From: Misgurnus anguillicaudatus | Lineage: Eukaryota; Chordata; Actinopteri; Cypriniformes; Cobitidae | Assembly (NCBI RefSeq): GCF_027580225.2 | Contig: NC_073342.2 | Span: 10,908,501-10,972,500, forward strand | DNA: 64,000 nt | Direction: 5' to 3' | In this document: piece by piece, positions 21,201-31,263 of the stretch | How the letters are laid out: each line of letters starts with the position of its first letter | Position numbering within the stretch: the first letter of the stretch is position 1 | Translations under genes and position numbers: made by a program | The notes under the pieces: model-generated | What the model was told of the DNA's origin: nothing | Seen by the model: only the letters and a program-made list of their open reading frames with translations | Databases searched by the model: none

Positions 21201-23426
21201 TCAATGGTTTGGCTTATCCGGTTGGAACTGGCAGCAAAACAGACATTTCTTGATGTGTTCTGCTACATCGTGCTGCATTCCAGGCCAGTATGCCACATGT
21301 TTCGGTGTTTCATCAGTGGCTTTTGTGCGGTGGTGTGCGGCACATGCTGTGTCATGCGCATACATTAGTATGACCCCCCTATGGTCCTGAGGAACCACAA
21401 GCGCAGGTGTAGTGCGGTCATCAGGGACATACCCGAGGATGTTGTGTTGTATGCGCAGCAGGTGCCTGACATCGTTGAGACGTTTGCGGGTTGGAGCAGC
21501 AGACAGGTCAGAGTTTGTGATAGGGTAGGTGGAGGGGTCTGAGAGGTGGTTTAACATAGCTTGGGTAGCGATGTTAAAGGCTTGTAGTTTCTGATGATCT
21601 GCATCATCCTGCATGGCATCTGCATCTTTTAAATTTTGTTGAACTTGTGTGTCAAGTCCTGGGTATGGCTCTGAGTCTTTGGCTGGATGCAGAGTGCAGA
21701 GCAGTGAACTTTTGAAGTTTAGGTCTGAGACGAAGTTCCCGCGGCTGGCTGGGTGGTCGTCCATGACCTGTGTGACCTGGCAGTTTACCTCAGATGATCT
21801 GGCTGATTGAAAGGGTAAAGGTTCTCGCACTTGAGCCCAAATTTTTAACTGTTTAAAGTCCATTAAGGGTTCAAAGCGGTCTAGCAGGTCTTTGCCAATG
21901 AGGAGAGGGTATGAGTCCATTGGTGAGATGTACACAGGGTGTATGATGCTCATAGGACCGATCGTCAGGTGGATGGGAATCACCTGTTGCAGTTGAACTT
22001 CAGTCTGGCTGTAAGACTGCACATTCAGCATACACCTTTGGGGTTTAAGGGCCTTAGCTCTGTTCTGGAGTCTGGTGAAAAGCTGGGATGACATCAGCGT
22101 TAGGTCAGCTCCGGTGTCGACGAGGGCTTTTAGTTCAACCTCATTTTCCAAGGTGATGGATAGATATAGCTTTTTAGCTTCTCCTCTTTCGATCAGGTTT
22201 CCCAGGAGGCTTGGTACTGGGGCTGTTGTATTAATGGGAAGGCAGTTAAGGCTGGTTTCCTGTGACTCTGTAGGGAAAGAGACACTTAACACAGCACTCT
22301 CTGGTACTTGCAGGCTTTGATTGGTTGGTGTTTGAGATATTGTTTGTATGCCAAAGTCTTTGAATAAGGAGTCGGGTTTGTCTTCGTGGTCCTCCTTGTG
22401 GGGCCTCTTTTGGATTAACTCCTTCAATATTCTCAGAATCTCTGCTGTCTCAGACGTGTCTGTGTCACACTGTTTCGGGGGTAGTTCAGACTTAGATTTG
22501 CTCTGTGTGTATCGAGACTGATCTCTCTGTTGACTGTTACCAGTATTTGATCTGCCAGGTGCAGGACGGTTACCTCTAGGTCGTCGGCCAGGTTCCCACG
22601 AGCCGCCACCCTTCTGGTTGTCTGATGAGTTTGGCCGGCTCCATGACCTCTTGGCGCGTCCCATTTGGTGCTTGGGACGAGCCCCTACATGGCCGTACCA
22701 TTCCTGGCTGGCTGTAAAGTCTCTTGACCCTCTTGGCCCTCTGTTGAAAGGTCTTTCACTGTGGCGTTGTCGTGCGCCCTCCAGTGGTAGTTCAGGGTAC
22801 AGTTCAGAGACAGGGAGAATGACAGGGTTTTTAACAGTCTTTTCAGAGGCCGCTCTTTGTTTACTATAAGCTTTATGGGCCAAGTCCCGCAGCTGCCTGG
22901 TTGTCATCGTGCGAGGGCAGGCCATAACCCCTAAGTGTTGGCTTACTGTGAAGTGAAGATTTCGCAGGAAGAGGGTCCTGAAGTTGAAGTCCTCCTCCAT
23001 TCCTGGCTCATTCCGTGAGCCAAAGTAAGCTCGCCTGAGTCTGTTGTAGTAGGCCTGTGGAGTTTCGTTTCGGCTCTGTTTGAGGTCCATCGCCATAACA
23101 AGTCCTTGTTCTGACTCTGGATCTGAAAACTCTTCTATTAAGGCCTTTTGCAGCTGCTCGTAATCCATCTTGACGTTTTCTGGCTGCCGGTCAAGGAAAC
23201 TCCTCACCTCACGACTGGAAGTAACCCGTAGCAGATACAGTTTGTCTCTTGTGGTTACATTTGGCAGTGTTTGCAAATAAAAGTCAATGTCCTGCAGGTA
23301 AGAGTGGATATCATGGCCACGTGCAGGCTCTGGGGTAAATGTTGGGAAATTTCTAGCCAGTCGAGGTCTTTGGGTGCCACGCCGGGCGTGTCTGCAGGTG
23401 ACCTCGGGAAATTTGTCTGTCCCCAC
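21201..23426 (-). CDS. Gag capsid, basic region, protease and integrase zinc module (fused)
   Basis: Residues about 25-200 are capsid-like (DFYLQTLPNV, YYNRLRRAYFG, SQHLGVMACPR). Residues 220-300 are Arg/Gly-rich with no CCHC knuckle. A retroviral aspartic protease lies at about 415-520 with LVDTGADLTLMS at 435-446 and LLIGKDLL at 508-515. Residues about 690-735 hold the integrase HHCC module (HDTACAAHH, then CLFCCQF). The region between protease and HHCC, where RT and RNase H would lie in most Ty3/gypsy elements, is only about 150 residues and has neither. The frame has no ATG at its start, which fits expression by frameshifting. It ends in TGA at about 21203, and the same frame continues into the next coding block. 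Confidence 0.7.
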   Translation of the reverse strand: MGTDKFPEVTCRHARRGTQRPRLARNFPTFTPEPARGHDIHSYLQDIDFYLQTLPNVTTRDKLYLLRVTSSREVRSFLDRQPENVKMDYEQLQKALIEEFSDPESEQGLVMAMDLKQSRNETPQAYYNRLRRAYFGSRNEPGMEEDFNFRTLFLRNLHFTVSQHLGVMACPRTMTTRQLRDLAHKAYSKQRAASEKTVKNPVILPVSELYPELPLEGARQRHSERPFNRGPRGSRDFTASQEWYGHVGARPKHQMGRAKRSWSRPNSSDNQKGGGSWEPGRRPRGNRPAPGRSNTGNSQQRDQSRYTQSKSKSELPPKQCDTDTSETAEILRILKELIQKRPHKEDHEDKPDSLFKDFGIQTISQTPTNQSLQVPESAVLSVSFPTESQETSLNCLPINTTAPVPSLLGNLIERGEAKKLYLSITLENEVELKALVDTGADLTLMSSQLFTRLQNRAKALKPQRCMLNVQSYSQTEVQLQQVIPIHLTIGPMSIIHPVYISPMDSYPLLIGKDLLDRFEPLMDFKQLKIWAQVREPLPFQSARSSEVNCQVTQVMDDHPASRGNFVSDLNFKSSLLCTLHPAKDSEPYPGLDTQVQQNLKDADAMQDDADHQKLQAFNIATQAMLNHLSDPSTYPITNSDLSAAPTRKRLNDVRHLLRIQHNILGYVPDDRTTPALVVPQDHRGVILMYAHDTACAAHHRTKATDETPKHVAYWPGMQHDVAEHIKKCLFCCQFQPDKPNH

Positions 23427-24274
23427 CCCCCTATGGTAGTGAGAGGTTCTGGGATGCTGGCTGATGTCTTTAACAGTGGGCTCCCGCCCCCCTTTTCAAC
23501 AGAAAAGCTTTGGTGGGGGGGTGCAGGCTCACTGGTTGAATGAAAGGGAAAGGTTGCTTTTTTCCTTACTTGTTCAGCTTGCAGTTTATATGCATAAATG
23601 AGTTCTCTTTGGGCGGAGTCAAGGTCGTCCCTCGCCTGGTCTCGTTGCTGAGCCAGAGCTCGACCTTCATCACGAGCCGCTCGCAGGTGATTCTCACAGG
23701 CCTTCAGCTTGGCATCACGTTCCTTCAGTTCTGCCTTTGCTCTCACCAGAAGATGTTCAGCCTGCTGGAGCTTTCCAGACAGCTCTTCTCTGGCTGTCTT
23801 TTCCTGTTGCTCCTTGTGCTCTGTGTCTGTGCGGAGTTTTGACAAGGCCTCTTGGAGTTGTCCAATCTTGTCCTTTAGCCTCCAGTGCTCCTCCTCCGTT
23901 GATGGTTGTTGGTCCTCTAATCCCTGTGTCAGCTGATCTAGACGATTCTGCGCGTCCTCCTGATTCCTCCGTGCCTCTGCTGCTTGGAGCTGTAGAGCTG
24001 CTGCATCCTCTTCCAGTTGGGCGATGTTCCTTTCGCCCAGTTTAAGCTGGATGATGAGGTTGTGAGCGATGGCACCTGTGATCTTGGCTGTGTCCTTGTG
24101 ACTGTAGCTCCTCGTTGGGTCGTGGGCTATGAACTTGTCCAGGGTGCCATCGAGTTGCTCTCTTTCCAGGTGTTGCAGTTCATTGGCGAGGTTGGGCAGG
24201 AGTTCAGCTGTCACAGCGCTGAGCCAGGCCTCTAGCTGGTCCCAGTGGTTGACAGGGCTTGGTAATCTGGACAT
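23255..24274 (-). CDS. Gag N-terminal coiled-coil protein of the LTR element
   Basis: 339 residues from the ATG at 24274 (MSRLPSPVNHW). I chose this Met over the one 17 codons upstream because the preceding residues look like leader. Residues about 75-260 form a long charged, Gln/Glu/Ala-rich coiled coil, followed by a Pro/Ser linker. There is no zinc knuckle. The frame ends at 23255 and overlaps the next frame by 172 nt. In the overlap the heptamer A AAT TTC lies in this frame and leads into the next by -1. Capsid-like sequence is found only in the second frame, so a full Gag needs either ribosomal frameshifting or repair of a frameshift mutation. Presumed role: assembly of the particle. Confidence 0.65.
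   Translation of the reverse strand: MSRLPSPVNHWDQLEAWLSAVTAELLPNLANELQHLEREQLDGTLDKFIAHDPTRSYSHKDTAKITGAIAHNLIIQLKLGERNIAQLEEDAAALQLQAAEARRNQEDAQNRLDQLTQGLEDQQPSTEEEHWRLKDKIGQLQEALSKLRTDTEHKEQQEKTAREELSGKLQQAEHLLVRAKAELKERDAKLKACENHLRAARDEGRALAQQRDQARDDLDSAQRELIYAYKLQAEQVRKKATFPFHSTSEPAPPHQSFSVEKGGGSPLLKTSASIPEPLTTIGGWGQTNFPRSPADTPGVAPKDLDWLEISQHLPQSLHVAMISTLTCRTLTFICKHCQM
23362..23414 (-). promoter_or_regulatory. Candidate -1 ribosomal frameshift site
   Basis: The minus strand has the slippery heptamer AAATTTC (23414-23408), in phase as A-AAT-TTC with the first frame and reading AAA-TTT in the second. One base downstream, CGAGGTC (23406-23400) can pair with GACCTCG (23368-23362), enclosing a small CACGC/GCGTG hairpin. 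Phase is exact. The 1-nt spacer is shorter than the usual 5-9 nt, so the lower stem would have to open. Confidence 0.45.
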
Positions 24275-24325
24275 GTTGGCGCACTGATAGAAGAGAAAAC
24301 ACAAAGAGCCAATGCGAGTCCGCAC

Positions 24326-27221
24326 AGTTCAGCGAGCTACGGCAATAAAAAATATATATGTGGGCTATAAGCTTATTATCAGGGCCTTTCTCCGACGGCA
24401 CAGATAATCAGTGTGGGGAAATAAGGGAAAAATTTTGGTAATTTGTCGCTTTGTTAAAACCTATAGGTCGCCTTGGACATTTGGTTATTCGAGCGTATTA
24501 CTAATGAATTCTCCTAATGGTTTGTGCAGTTTTGCTCTTTCACCCAAAATAAAGTGAATCAAAATAATTAAAATTAATTAATTATAATGATAAAAATAAA
24601 ATAAAACATAAAGCAAGGTTGCTGGAAATGAAATGAAACAGGAAAGGGCAAAAGGAGAGGAAAGAAAACCAATAAATAATAAAAAAAATAAAAGAAATAA
24701 ATAAAAATAATAAAATAAACTGAAAATGGGAATTGAGACCGCCAACAGACGAAGTCTTAAGGCTGGGAAAATGAAGAGTATAGGAGGTGGCATGGGCGAG
24801 GCTAGCCCCTTTTTAGGGGTGCGTCTTTAACCCTTAGTGCAGGAGTCACAAGTGTTTTGTTTTAGACATATAGTAATGGTTCAATTAAAGGACTGTTAAA
24901 AGAAAAGCTGCAAATTAACAAACTATTAATAAACCTACCATATGTTGTAGGCATAAAAGTTATAAATTAGGAGATTTGTCATTTTGACAAAGGCAAACGA
25001 TACACTGTATATTCACATAAAGCCATACCCACACTGCTGGTGTAGCCCACCTTTTGTCCTGAGACTTTAATATGGCATTAATGGCAAAAATGTGCTAGCT
25101 CACCATTAATTAGAAATAAAAAGGTTGGCAAAAAATGCATCTGAAAACTCACCAGATTGATGCTTTAAAATATGTAATTTTAAAAAAATTCTAACGGGGA
25201 GCATGCTCCCGGACACTAGGGGTAATAATTTTCTCATCTTTTTCACCCCTGACCCATTTTCATGCCTGAAAGGTCTCCAAAAAATCTTTATTTTGGGGTT
25301 AGTTGAACCAATGTTAAAATGAAAGCTATTTTACAATATACATATTATTGGTTTCTGTAGGAAAAAAGAGCGGGTGGTGGCAGCGGAGCTCATTGGGTGC
25401 TCAGCACCCCTAAAGCTCTAACCCTAGAATCGCCTCTGGGAGGTGGAAAAAGGGGTTTCCTGTTTCAGCTTAGCAGGTTCTCTACCCTAAATTTGATGAC
25501 AGGGCCTTACAGGGAGAGGGCACTATGGAGTCATGCGAGTTAGGGGAGTGGCTTAGCTAGATTGGCTGGGCTAGACCCAACCTGATAGGGATCTGGTGCC
25601 TCTAGTGGCTACAGAGGGGAGAAGAGTGCATCTCTTTTACACCAACACTCGTTGACTATTTAAGAAAACCCAGGGTGGAACACAGAGACAAGGCGCTTCC
25701 CTGAGCACGCAGCCAAGAGTGCCGGGCCTTCTGCCCTCCCCACCTCGACCGCTCAACAGTCACACCCTTCACACCGCCGGGCCGCACTCAAAGGTGTCAC
25801 CCACCAACTGGCACTGCCGCTAGGGCTTTTGTGTGTCAGCTGGCAAGGTTAGCGATTGGAGTGCCCGGTGGCAGAGGTTGCACTGTGTCTTGCTGCCTAA
25901 GGTGCTAAGGAGGGAGCTACCGCAGCACCCCGACTGTACACACTCGAGTCAGTTCAGCGGGACCGGTCTCTTGTAGAACTCACCGCTGGCGAAGCCTTTG
26001 ATTCACCTATCAAGTGTTAGCTTTCAAGAGATGCACAGGGGCTTATCCTATTGCACCAGTTAAAACATAAATGAATTCACTGAGAATGGGACTTATGGGG
26101 CTGAATTCTATTCACAGTAAAGAATTGATTCAATTAAAATTTAAAATAAATCAAACTGCATTGAATTTAAATTTAAACTTAATTAAAAATACAATCTCTA
26201 CAATAGAAAAGAGAACAGGAGAGTAAGGAGTGAGAGAGACCAGCAAAGAAAATGAAATAAAATAAATCAAAATAAAATAAAAATTAAATAAAGAAATAAT
26301 AAATTAATAAAGCCACAGCAATATTAACTATTATTTATAATTTAAGACCATAACATTCAATATGTAGGAAATAAAACTACAAAGTAGTAGAATACCCTAG
26401 TTATTGAAGTAAGGTCAAAAATCCAAGTTGGATTCCTGTCATACACTCCCAAAAGAGTTTATGAGAGGACCAAACGAGCTTTTCCCACTAGATGGCGATA
26501 TTTCGCCCAACAAACAAAGAAAGCGGAAGTCAGACGTAAAGTAATGGAGAAGAAGAAGTGTTAGACACTCAAGACTGACATCTAGTGTTAGAACTAGGTA
26601 ATACGCTTTAAACTGACAAAGATTCGCTTCTATACAGTAATTACATCGGCCGCTGCGTTGCTAAGACGACGGATGTAATTCGCTCTTTTGGCTTACGTTA
26701 CCGGGACACGAAATAAACAAGAATCCAACGTGCTTTATCATACGTTGTGACTATAAATACTTGATCAAGTTTTTATCTCCTTTAAAATTGAAAAGTCTTA
26801 CCCTCGGGGCTTACAATTTTAAAAATCCACGTACGTGAATAAAATGGAAAAATACAATAGACAGCTTCTCTAATTGTAAATCATTTCCTGGAGATTTAAC
26901 AAAAAGGCCTTATGAGATGGGAGTATTCACTCGACCACCGCTTCGCTCTAAATAAAGGAATTCTACTCTTTATTAGGCGGAATCAGACGGTAATGCAGCG
27001 TATCAAAGGGTTTTTAATACGGTTACCTTAAAGACTGCAGTTAACTATACATAACAGGGGCGCGAGTCTGTTACGTCCTGAAAATGATACAGGAAAATAC
27101 ATTTTCATTCATACAAATAAAGAACGAAATCAGTTATAGCTGATAGTTCTTTTTCATTCACACAATGCAAAAACACATTTGATTTGTAACTGGTTTGCTC
27201 AGAAAATAATGTTTAAATCTG
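24326..27221 (-). other. Long leader region of the LTR element
   Basis: About 2.9 kb between primer site and first gene. It has an A/T-rich tract (24570-24740, 26150-26340), a fragment with a possible transposon end (CAGAGGCGATTCTAGG, minus, near 25430) and a GC-richer block at 25690-26000. No conserved gene is visible. Such a long leader suggests packaging signals or a degraded insertion. Confidence 0.4.
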
Positions 27222-27239
27222 CCCGCGCGTTCTCCACCA
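27222..27239 (-). promoter_or_regulatory. Primer binding site of the LTR element
   Basis: Five bases inside the 5' LTR the minus strand reads TGGTGGAGAACGCGCGGG. The TGG matches the CCA end of a tRNA. TGGTGGAG fits tRNA-Ala best among those I recall, but this is unverified. Confidence 0.6.
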
Positions 27240-27244
27240 TTATA

Positions 27245-28964
27245 TGTAGCGAATTTGCGGGAGGAGGGAAATAACGTTATTTGAAACACTATGAACCTCC
27301 GACCGAAACACTACGGGGATTCCCAAGGGAATCTTAGATTTTAGCTCAAAAGGGAATATGTATAATTAACTGTAATTAATTATACAAGTTTATCAGGTTT
27401 TACCTGGCGTAGCAGAATTAATAATAACAATTAATTAATATGTTCGTCCACCGAAGACATATATCCATAATCGTATATTAACGTCTAAGAAATGTTAATT
27501 TCATGGCCTTTAAAATTAACCTTCTCACTGATATTCAGTGCTACTCGCAGCGTGTAGCTGGATCAAAAGGCAGAAATAGTGACTTTAATTTCATGAGCAT
27601 TGAACACAGAAACAATTCAATTGTGAAAATGCAAACCGGTTTATTAACTATAAAATGAAGTACACATAACGACTAACTAAACATACACACAATAACATAA
27701 AACATAGATGAGAAAGAAAAGATTGAAAGAGCTAGAGAGAGAGAGTAAAAGATTGGCAAAGCACTATTGCTTAACATCTGCACAAACCATCGGAAAATCT
27801 CTAAGTAGCGCCTTAATTTTATAAGGGGTAAAGCTTAAACATCAGCGAGTAAGACAAGTTTATACTTGCATTTGGCTCTTTGTGTTTTCGTTGCGAAGTT
27901 TCTGCTGCACGCGGTGCGAGCAAGGAGAGAGAGAGAGAGAGTCCAGATGTGTTCATAAGATGTAGTCCGTTAAGTTGTTTCGTAGGGCGGATTGGTCCGC
28001 GTGGTTTTCCGAACTCTAGCGCAAAGTGCAAGCCAGGAAGACTGTCCCGAAGAAAGACAGGGCTCAGAGAAAAGATGATGAATCCGAGGGACTCTGGTTG
28101 AGTCTTAGCGAGTTTCCAAACTGCGCTGGCGGGTTACCTAAGTAACCGGGCGATTGAGCGCTCATGAGTGAACTAAGCCACTGACTGAGATACTGAGCGA
28201 ATCGTTCGAATTGAGCTATTGAGCGATGATCAATGAGCAAATGAGCTATTGAGCTATGATGCTTGGGCGATAGGCCGTTTTGACCTTTCACACGCCCAGC
28301 CCATTTTGGGTGTACGGCCAATGTGTGAAGTGTTCGATTGCGCGGGGAAACAAGCCTTTGTTCTTTCAGACAACACATTTGCGTAATTGCATAATGATAC
28401 AAGTTTGTTCCCATAACTCTTCAAATCGATATTAAATGACATTGATGCGGCTTATGGTAATATGATACATAGAAATGATTGGGAAATAAAGAGTAGATTA
28501 CTTTGATACTAGACAAGACATGGGTTTAAGATCTCGTTGAATAATAATTTCATACCTAAGATATGAACCATGCTACAGTGAACAAAATCTAACTAAAGTG
28601 TTAACACACAGTTACATCACACATACATGATCATGCAGTAAAGGGATATAACATATATATACATTTAAACAGCTCATTGTGATCTTTGAATGTGGTTTCA
28701 TCACAGACGTATAGTCTGTGACCCCAGCTGTGTCTCTGGCGATCGTCGAACGAACGGCTCTCAGGTTTCTCTGGTGGGTTTCCTTTGAAGCTCCTTTGAA
28801 GACTGCATTTGTTTTAATTGTCGCCCACTTTACAGCCTTGATAGGTGGTAGATATCTGGGTGATTGTGTTATCAGGACACAGGGTTATCTAAAGTCACAA
28901 TTTTAGGGCTGTTTACGATCCAGACGCCAAATGGCCTCAATCTGACTCCGAGCCATTTGCTACA
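27245..28964 (-). repeat. 5' LTR (minus-strand orientation)
   Basis: 1720 bp copy of the other LTR. Transcription of the element would start here and run toward lower coordinates. Confidence 0.9.
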
Positions 28965-29257
28965 ATATAAACTGAAGCAGTTGGATCAAACTGTGTTTTT
29001 TTAACACACGAAACATGAACACATGTTATAGTTCGCACCATAAACACAATCATAGCTTCACAAACACAAGAAAAACAGGACCTTTAAATTGAGTATTTAA
29101 ACAAATTGAAACATTATTGTTTTGACTTCTTTTATAGTAAAATGTAAATGATGATGGCAGTTTGATATTTCACAAACCAGATTTAATCTTTTGTCACCAG
29201 CATGAGAACTGTTTTTAGGGATTTGCACAAAATAAGTGACTGTAACCTACTTGTTAA

Positions 29258-29915
29258 TAACATTTATTACACGGCTCTCTGGAATGCTTGATTCTGATTG
29301 GTCAGTTGAGACATTTGCAGGTTCGTTCTTTTCAAATAATAACCGCTCCAAAGTAATAACGCATAGCCGGTACTACTTGTACGAGTAAAATCGCCCTGCG
29401 CCAATAAAGATCAATAAAGATTACTGTTTGGCGCCATCTTGTGACAAACACTGGACAACCACGACAAGACACAGACGGCTTACTGAGACTGAACTTGACA
29501 AAATAGAGCATGACAGCTACGAAGCCAACACACAAAAAAATTCAGAATGGGCATTAAAACTTCTCAAAGACTGTCTAAAAGAGAAAAAATGGAGACAGAC
29601 AAGTATGAAGCAGAGGATCTTAATAAGGTATTACGATCATTTTATGCATCTGTGCAAAGTTTCGCGGAAGGATAAAAATGTTAATTTAAAACAAATATGC
29701 CAATAAAATGTTTCAAATTCATATTCATGTCCGTTTTTTTTCTTATGTGACAAGTAGCCGTGTAATAAGCGGGATAATGTAGAGGCAGCCGGTAGTTATC
29801 GGGAAATAAGCCCCTTCAGCGTGATACAAGACCCTCCGCTTCGCGTCGGGTCCTGATCACACTGTCGGGGCTTATTTCCCGATAACTACTGGCTGCCTCT
29901 ACATTATCCCTTACT
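29258..29915 (+). repeat. Repeat with a captured DUF3504/KIAA1958-like fragment and a terminal hairpin
   Basis: ATTTATTACACGGC near 29268 is mirrored by GCCGTGTAATAAG near 29757. It is followed by a strong hairpin at 29766-29913 with arms of about 48 bp (GATAATGTAGAGGCAGCC and its complement). Between them, 29460-29690 reads RRLTETELDKIEHD, NSEWALKLLKDCLKEK and, in another frame, EAEDLNKVLRSFYASV. This resembles the N-terminal part of KIAA1958/QRICH1-type proteins related to Crypton tyrosine recombinases. The catalytic part is absent. The next 330 bp (to about 30250) hold nothing I recognise. Confidence 0.5.
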
Positions 29916-30252
29916 TAGTGCAGCTGTATGATGCAATATGCGAAAATGCAATAACTTGCTAAATGATATGATATGCGATACAGTAATACTTTAAATCAGT
30001 TTGAATAAATAATAAAATATATTTAAAAACTAAAAATCATAAAACAACAAATGTTTCACATTCTTTCTGGGAAAAGAAACATCAGTCTCTTTGTCTGGTC
30101 AGTCCCTGCTGTCTGCATTGACCTAAAACTCAGACTCTGCATAACTGTTTGAAGGATAAAAGAGACACTCGCGTTTGCCAGATACTCGCATAATCTCATG
30201 CGTAATCAGAGTTTACTGTTACTGTACTTTTATCATAAACGGTTTTGACGTG

Positions 30253-31258
30253 TGTAGAGGCGTCATGCCCATTCAAACTGAGGGGGCACCTGCCCCCTTG
30301 GTTTTTTTGAGCCAATGGATTTTGCATCCAACCTCAAAATCAAATAAGCGTTAATTTATCTGTTATTTGACTTTTAATCTGTTTAATATGCGCAATATTA
30401 TACATTCTGTGCTGCATCCTTGTCACTTTTTGGAGATTTTCGCCGTTTTGATAATGTTTTGATCATTACATTACTTTTATTCTGGCGGCAGCTGGCGCTG
30501 CAGTCAGAGCAGTCGCAGACGTCATCAGCGTCTGGGCGCGCTCACGAGCTCTCTGCTGTTGCTGGCTTGCTGCTGCATTTGGCTAGATGAGGAATTAAAA
30601 CGTGTTAGAAACGCTCACAACATTTCCAAACCCCAGTACGGTAATGTGCAGTTAACCTCCTCTGTGTAGAAAATGTATGGTTTTAAATGTGACCGTCTCA
30701 ACGTTATATTAGTAGAGATTCAACTTCTTGGCACAACGCCAAAGTTCGCCAGAGTTCACACGGGCGCGGAATCTCACATGCTCATATGAGGTAAAATTTA
30801 ATGCAAAAATCCGTTCCTCTAATAATTTTATCTAAACATATTTTTTTAAATCATTATTGAATATTAAAATCAATCACGTGGCTATAGCTTATGTCATTTT
30901 CGTTGTTTATATACTTTATAGATTTAAAATTACATTAATTTTATATGATAATGTAGTTGTTGTGCAAAATGCATTAATGACACAATTAAACAAGCCATTA
31001 AGACTTAAATAAAACATGCCGTTACAGATGTAAATATGATGCAAATGTGTAATTATTCCGATTGAATAGTATTTGATATTAAAGTTAGTCATCACTCTTA
31101 TTTTGGAGGTTTTTGCATGAAAGCAGGGGTTTTCAGATTGTTATGTAAGTGCCATGGAAAAGACTGAAAGCTCTATAATATTTCGTTTGATGTCTGTGTA
31201 TGCACAAATTTGACACTGTGCCCCCTTAAAAAAAATTGGTGCATGACGCCCCTGTGTG
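30253..31258. repeat. DNA-transposon-like repeat (GGCGTCATGC ends)
   Basis: GAGGCGTCATGCCCATTC with GGGGGCACCTGCCCCC at the left, and GTGCCCCC followed by GCATGACGCCCCTG at the right, form inverted ends about 1 kb apart. No gene inside. It abuts the ACTAGT element. Confidence 0.6.
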
Positions 31259-31263
31259 TACAG

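Larger units (their letters stand above)
17339..28964 (-). mobile_element. Env-carrying LTR retroelement lacking reverse transcriptase
   Basis: The LTRs (17339-19066 and 27245-28964) begin TGTAGC and end GCTACA, with a 4-bp duplication ATAT outside (17335-17338, 28965-28968). Read on the minus strand, the order is LTR, primer site, a 2.9 kb leader, Gag coiled coil, capsid-like, basic region, protease, integrase zinc module, broken integrase core, integrase C-terminal, envelope-like, purine tract, LTR. No RT or RNase H motif is found in any frame. By eye the LTRs differ by about 20 substitutions over 1.7 kb plus small indels, so the insertion is fairly young. It is an old endogenous copy and cannot replicate alone. 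Confidence 0.85.

Noticed and set aside
24578..24793. 71-codon frame very rich in Phe, Leu and Tyr (minus)
   Set aside because: It is the complement of an A-rich tract and looks like a membrane protein only by composition.
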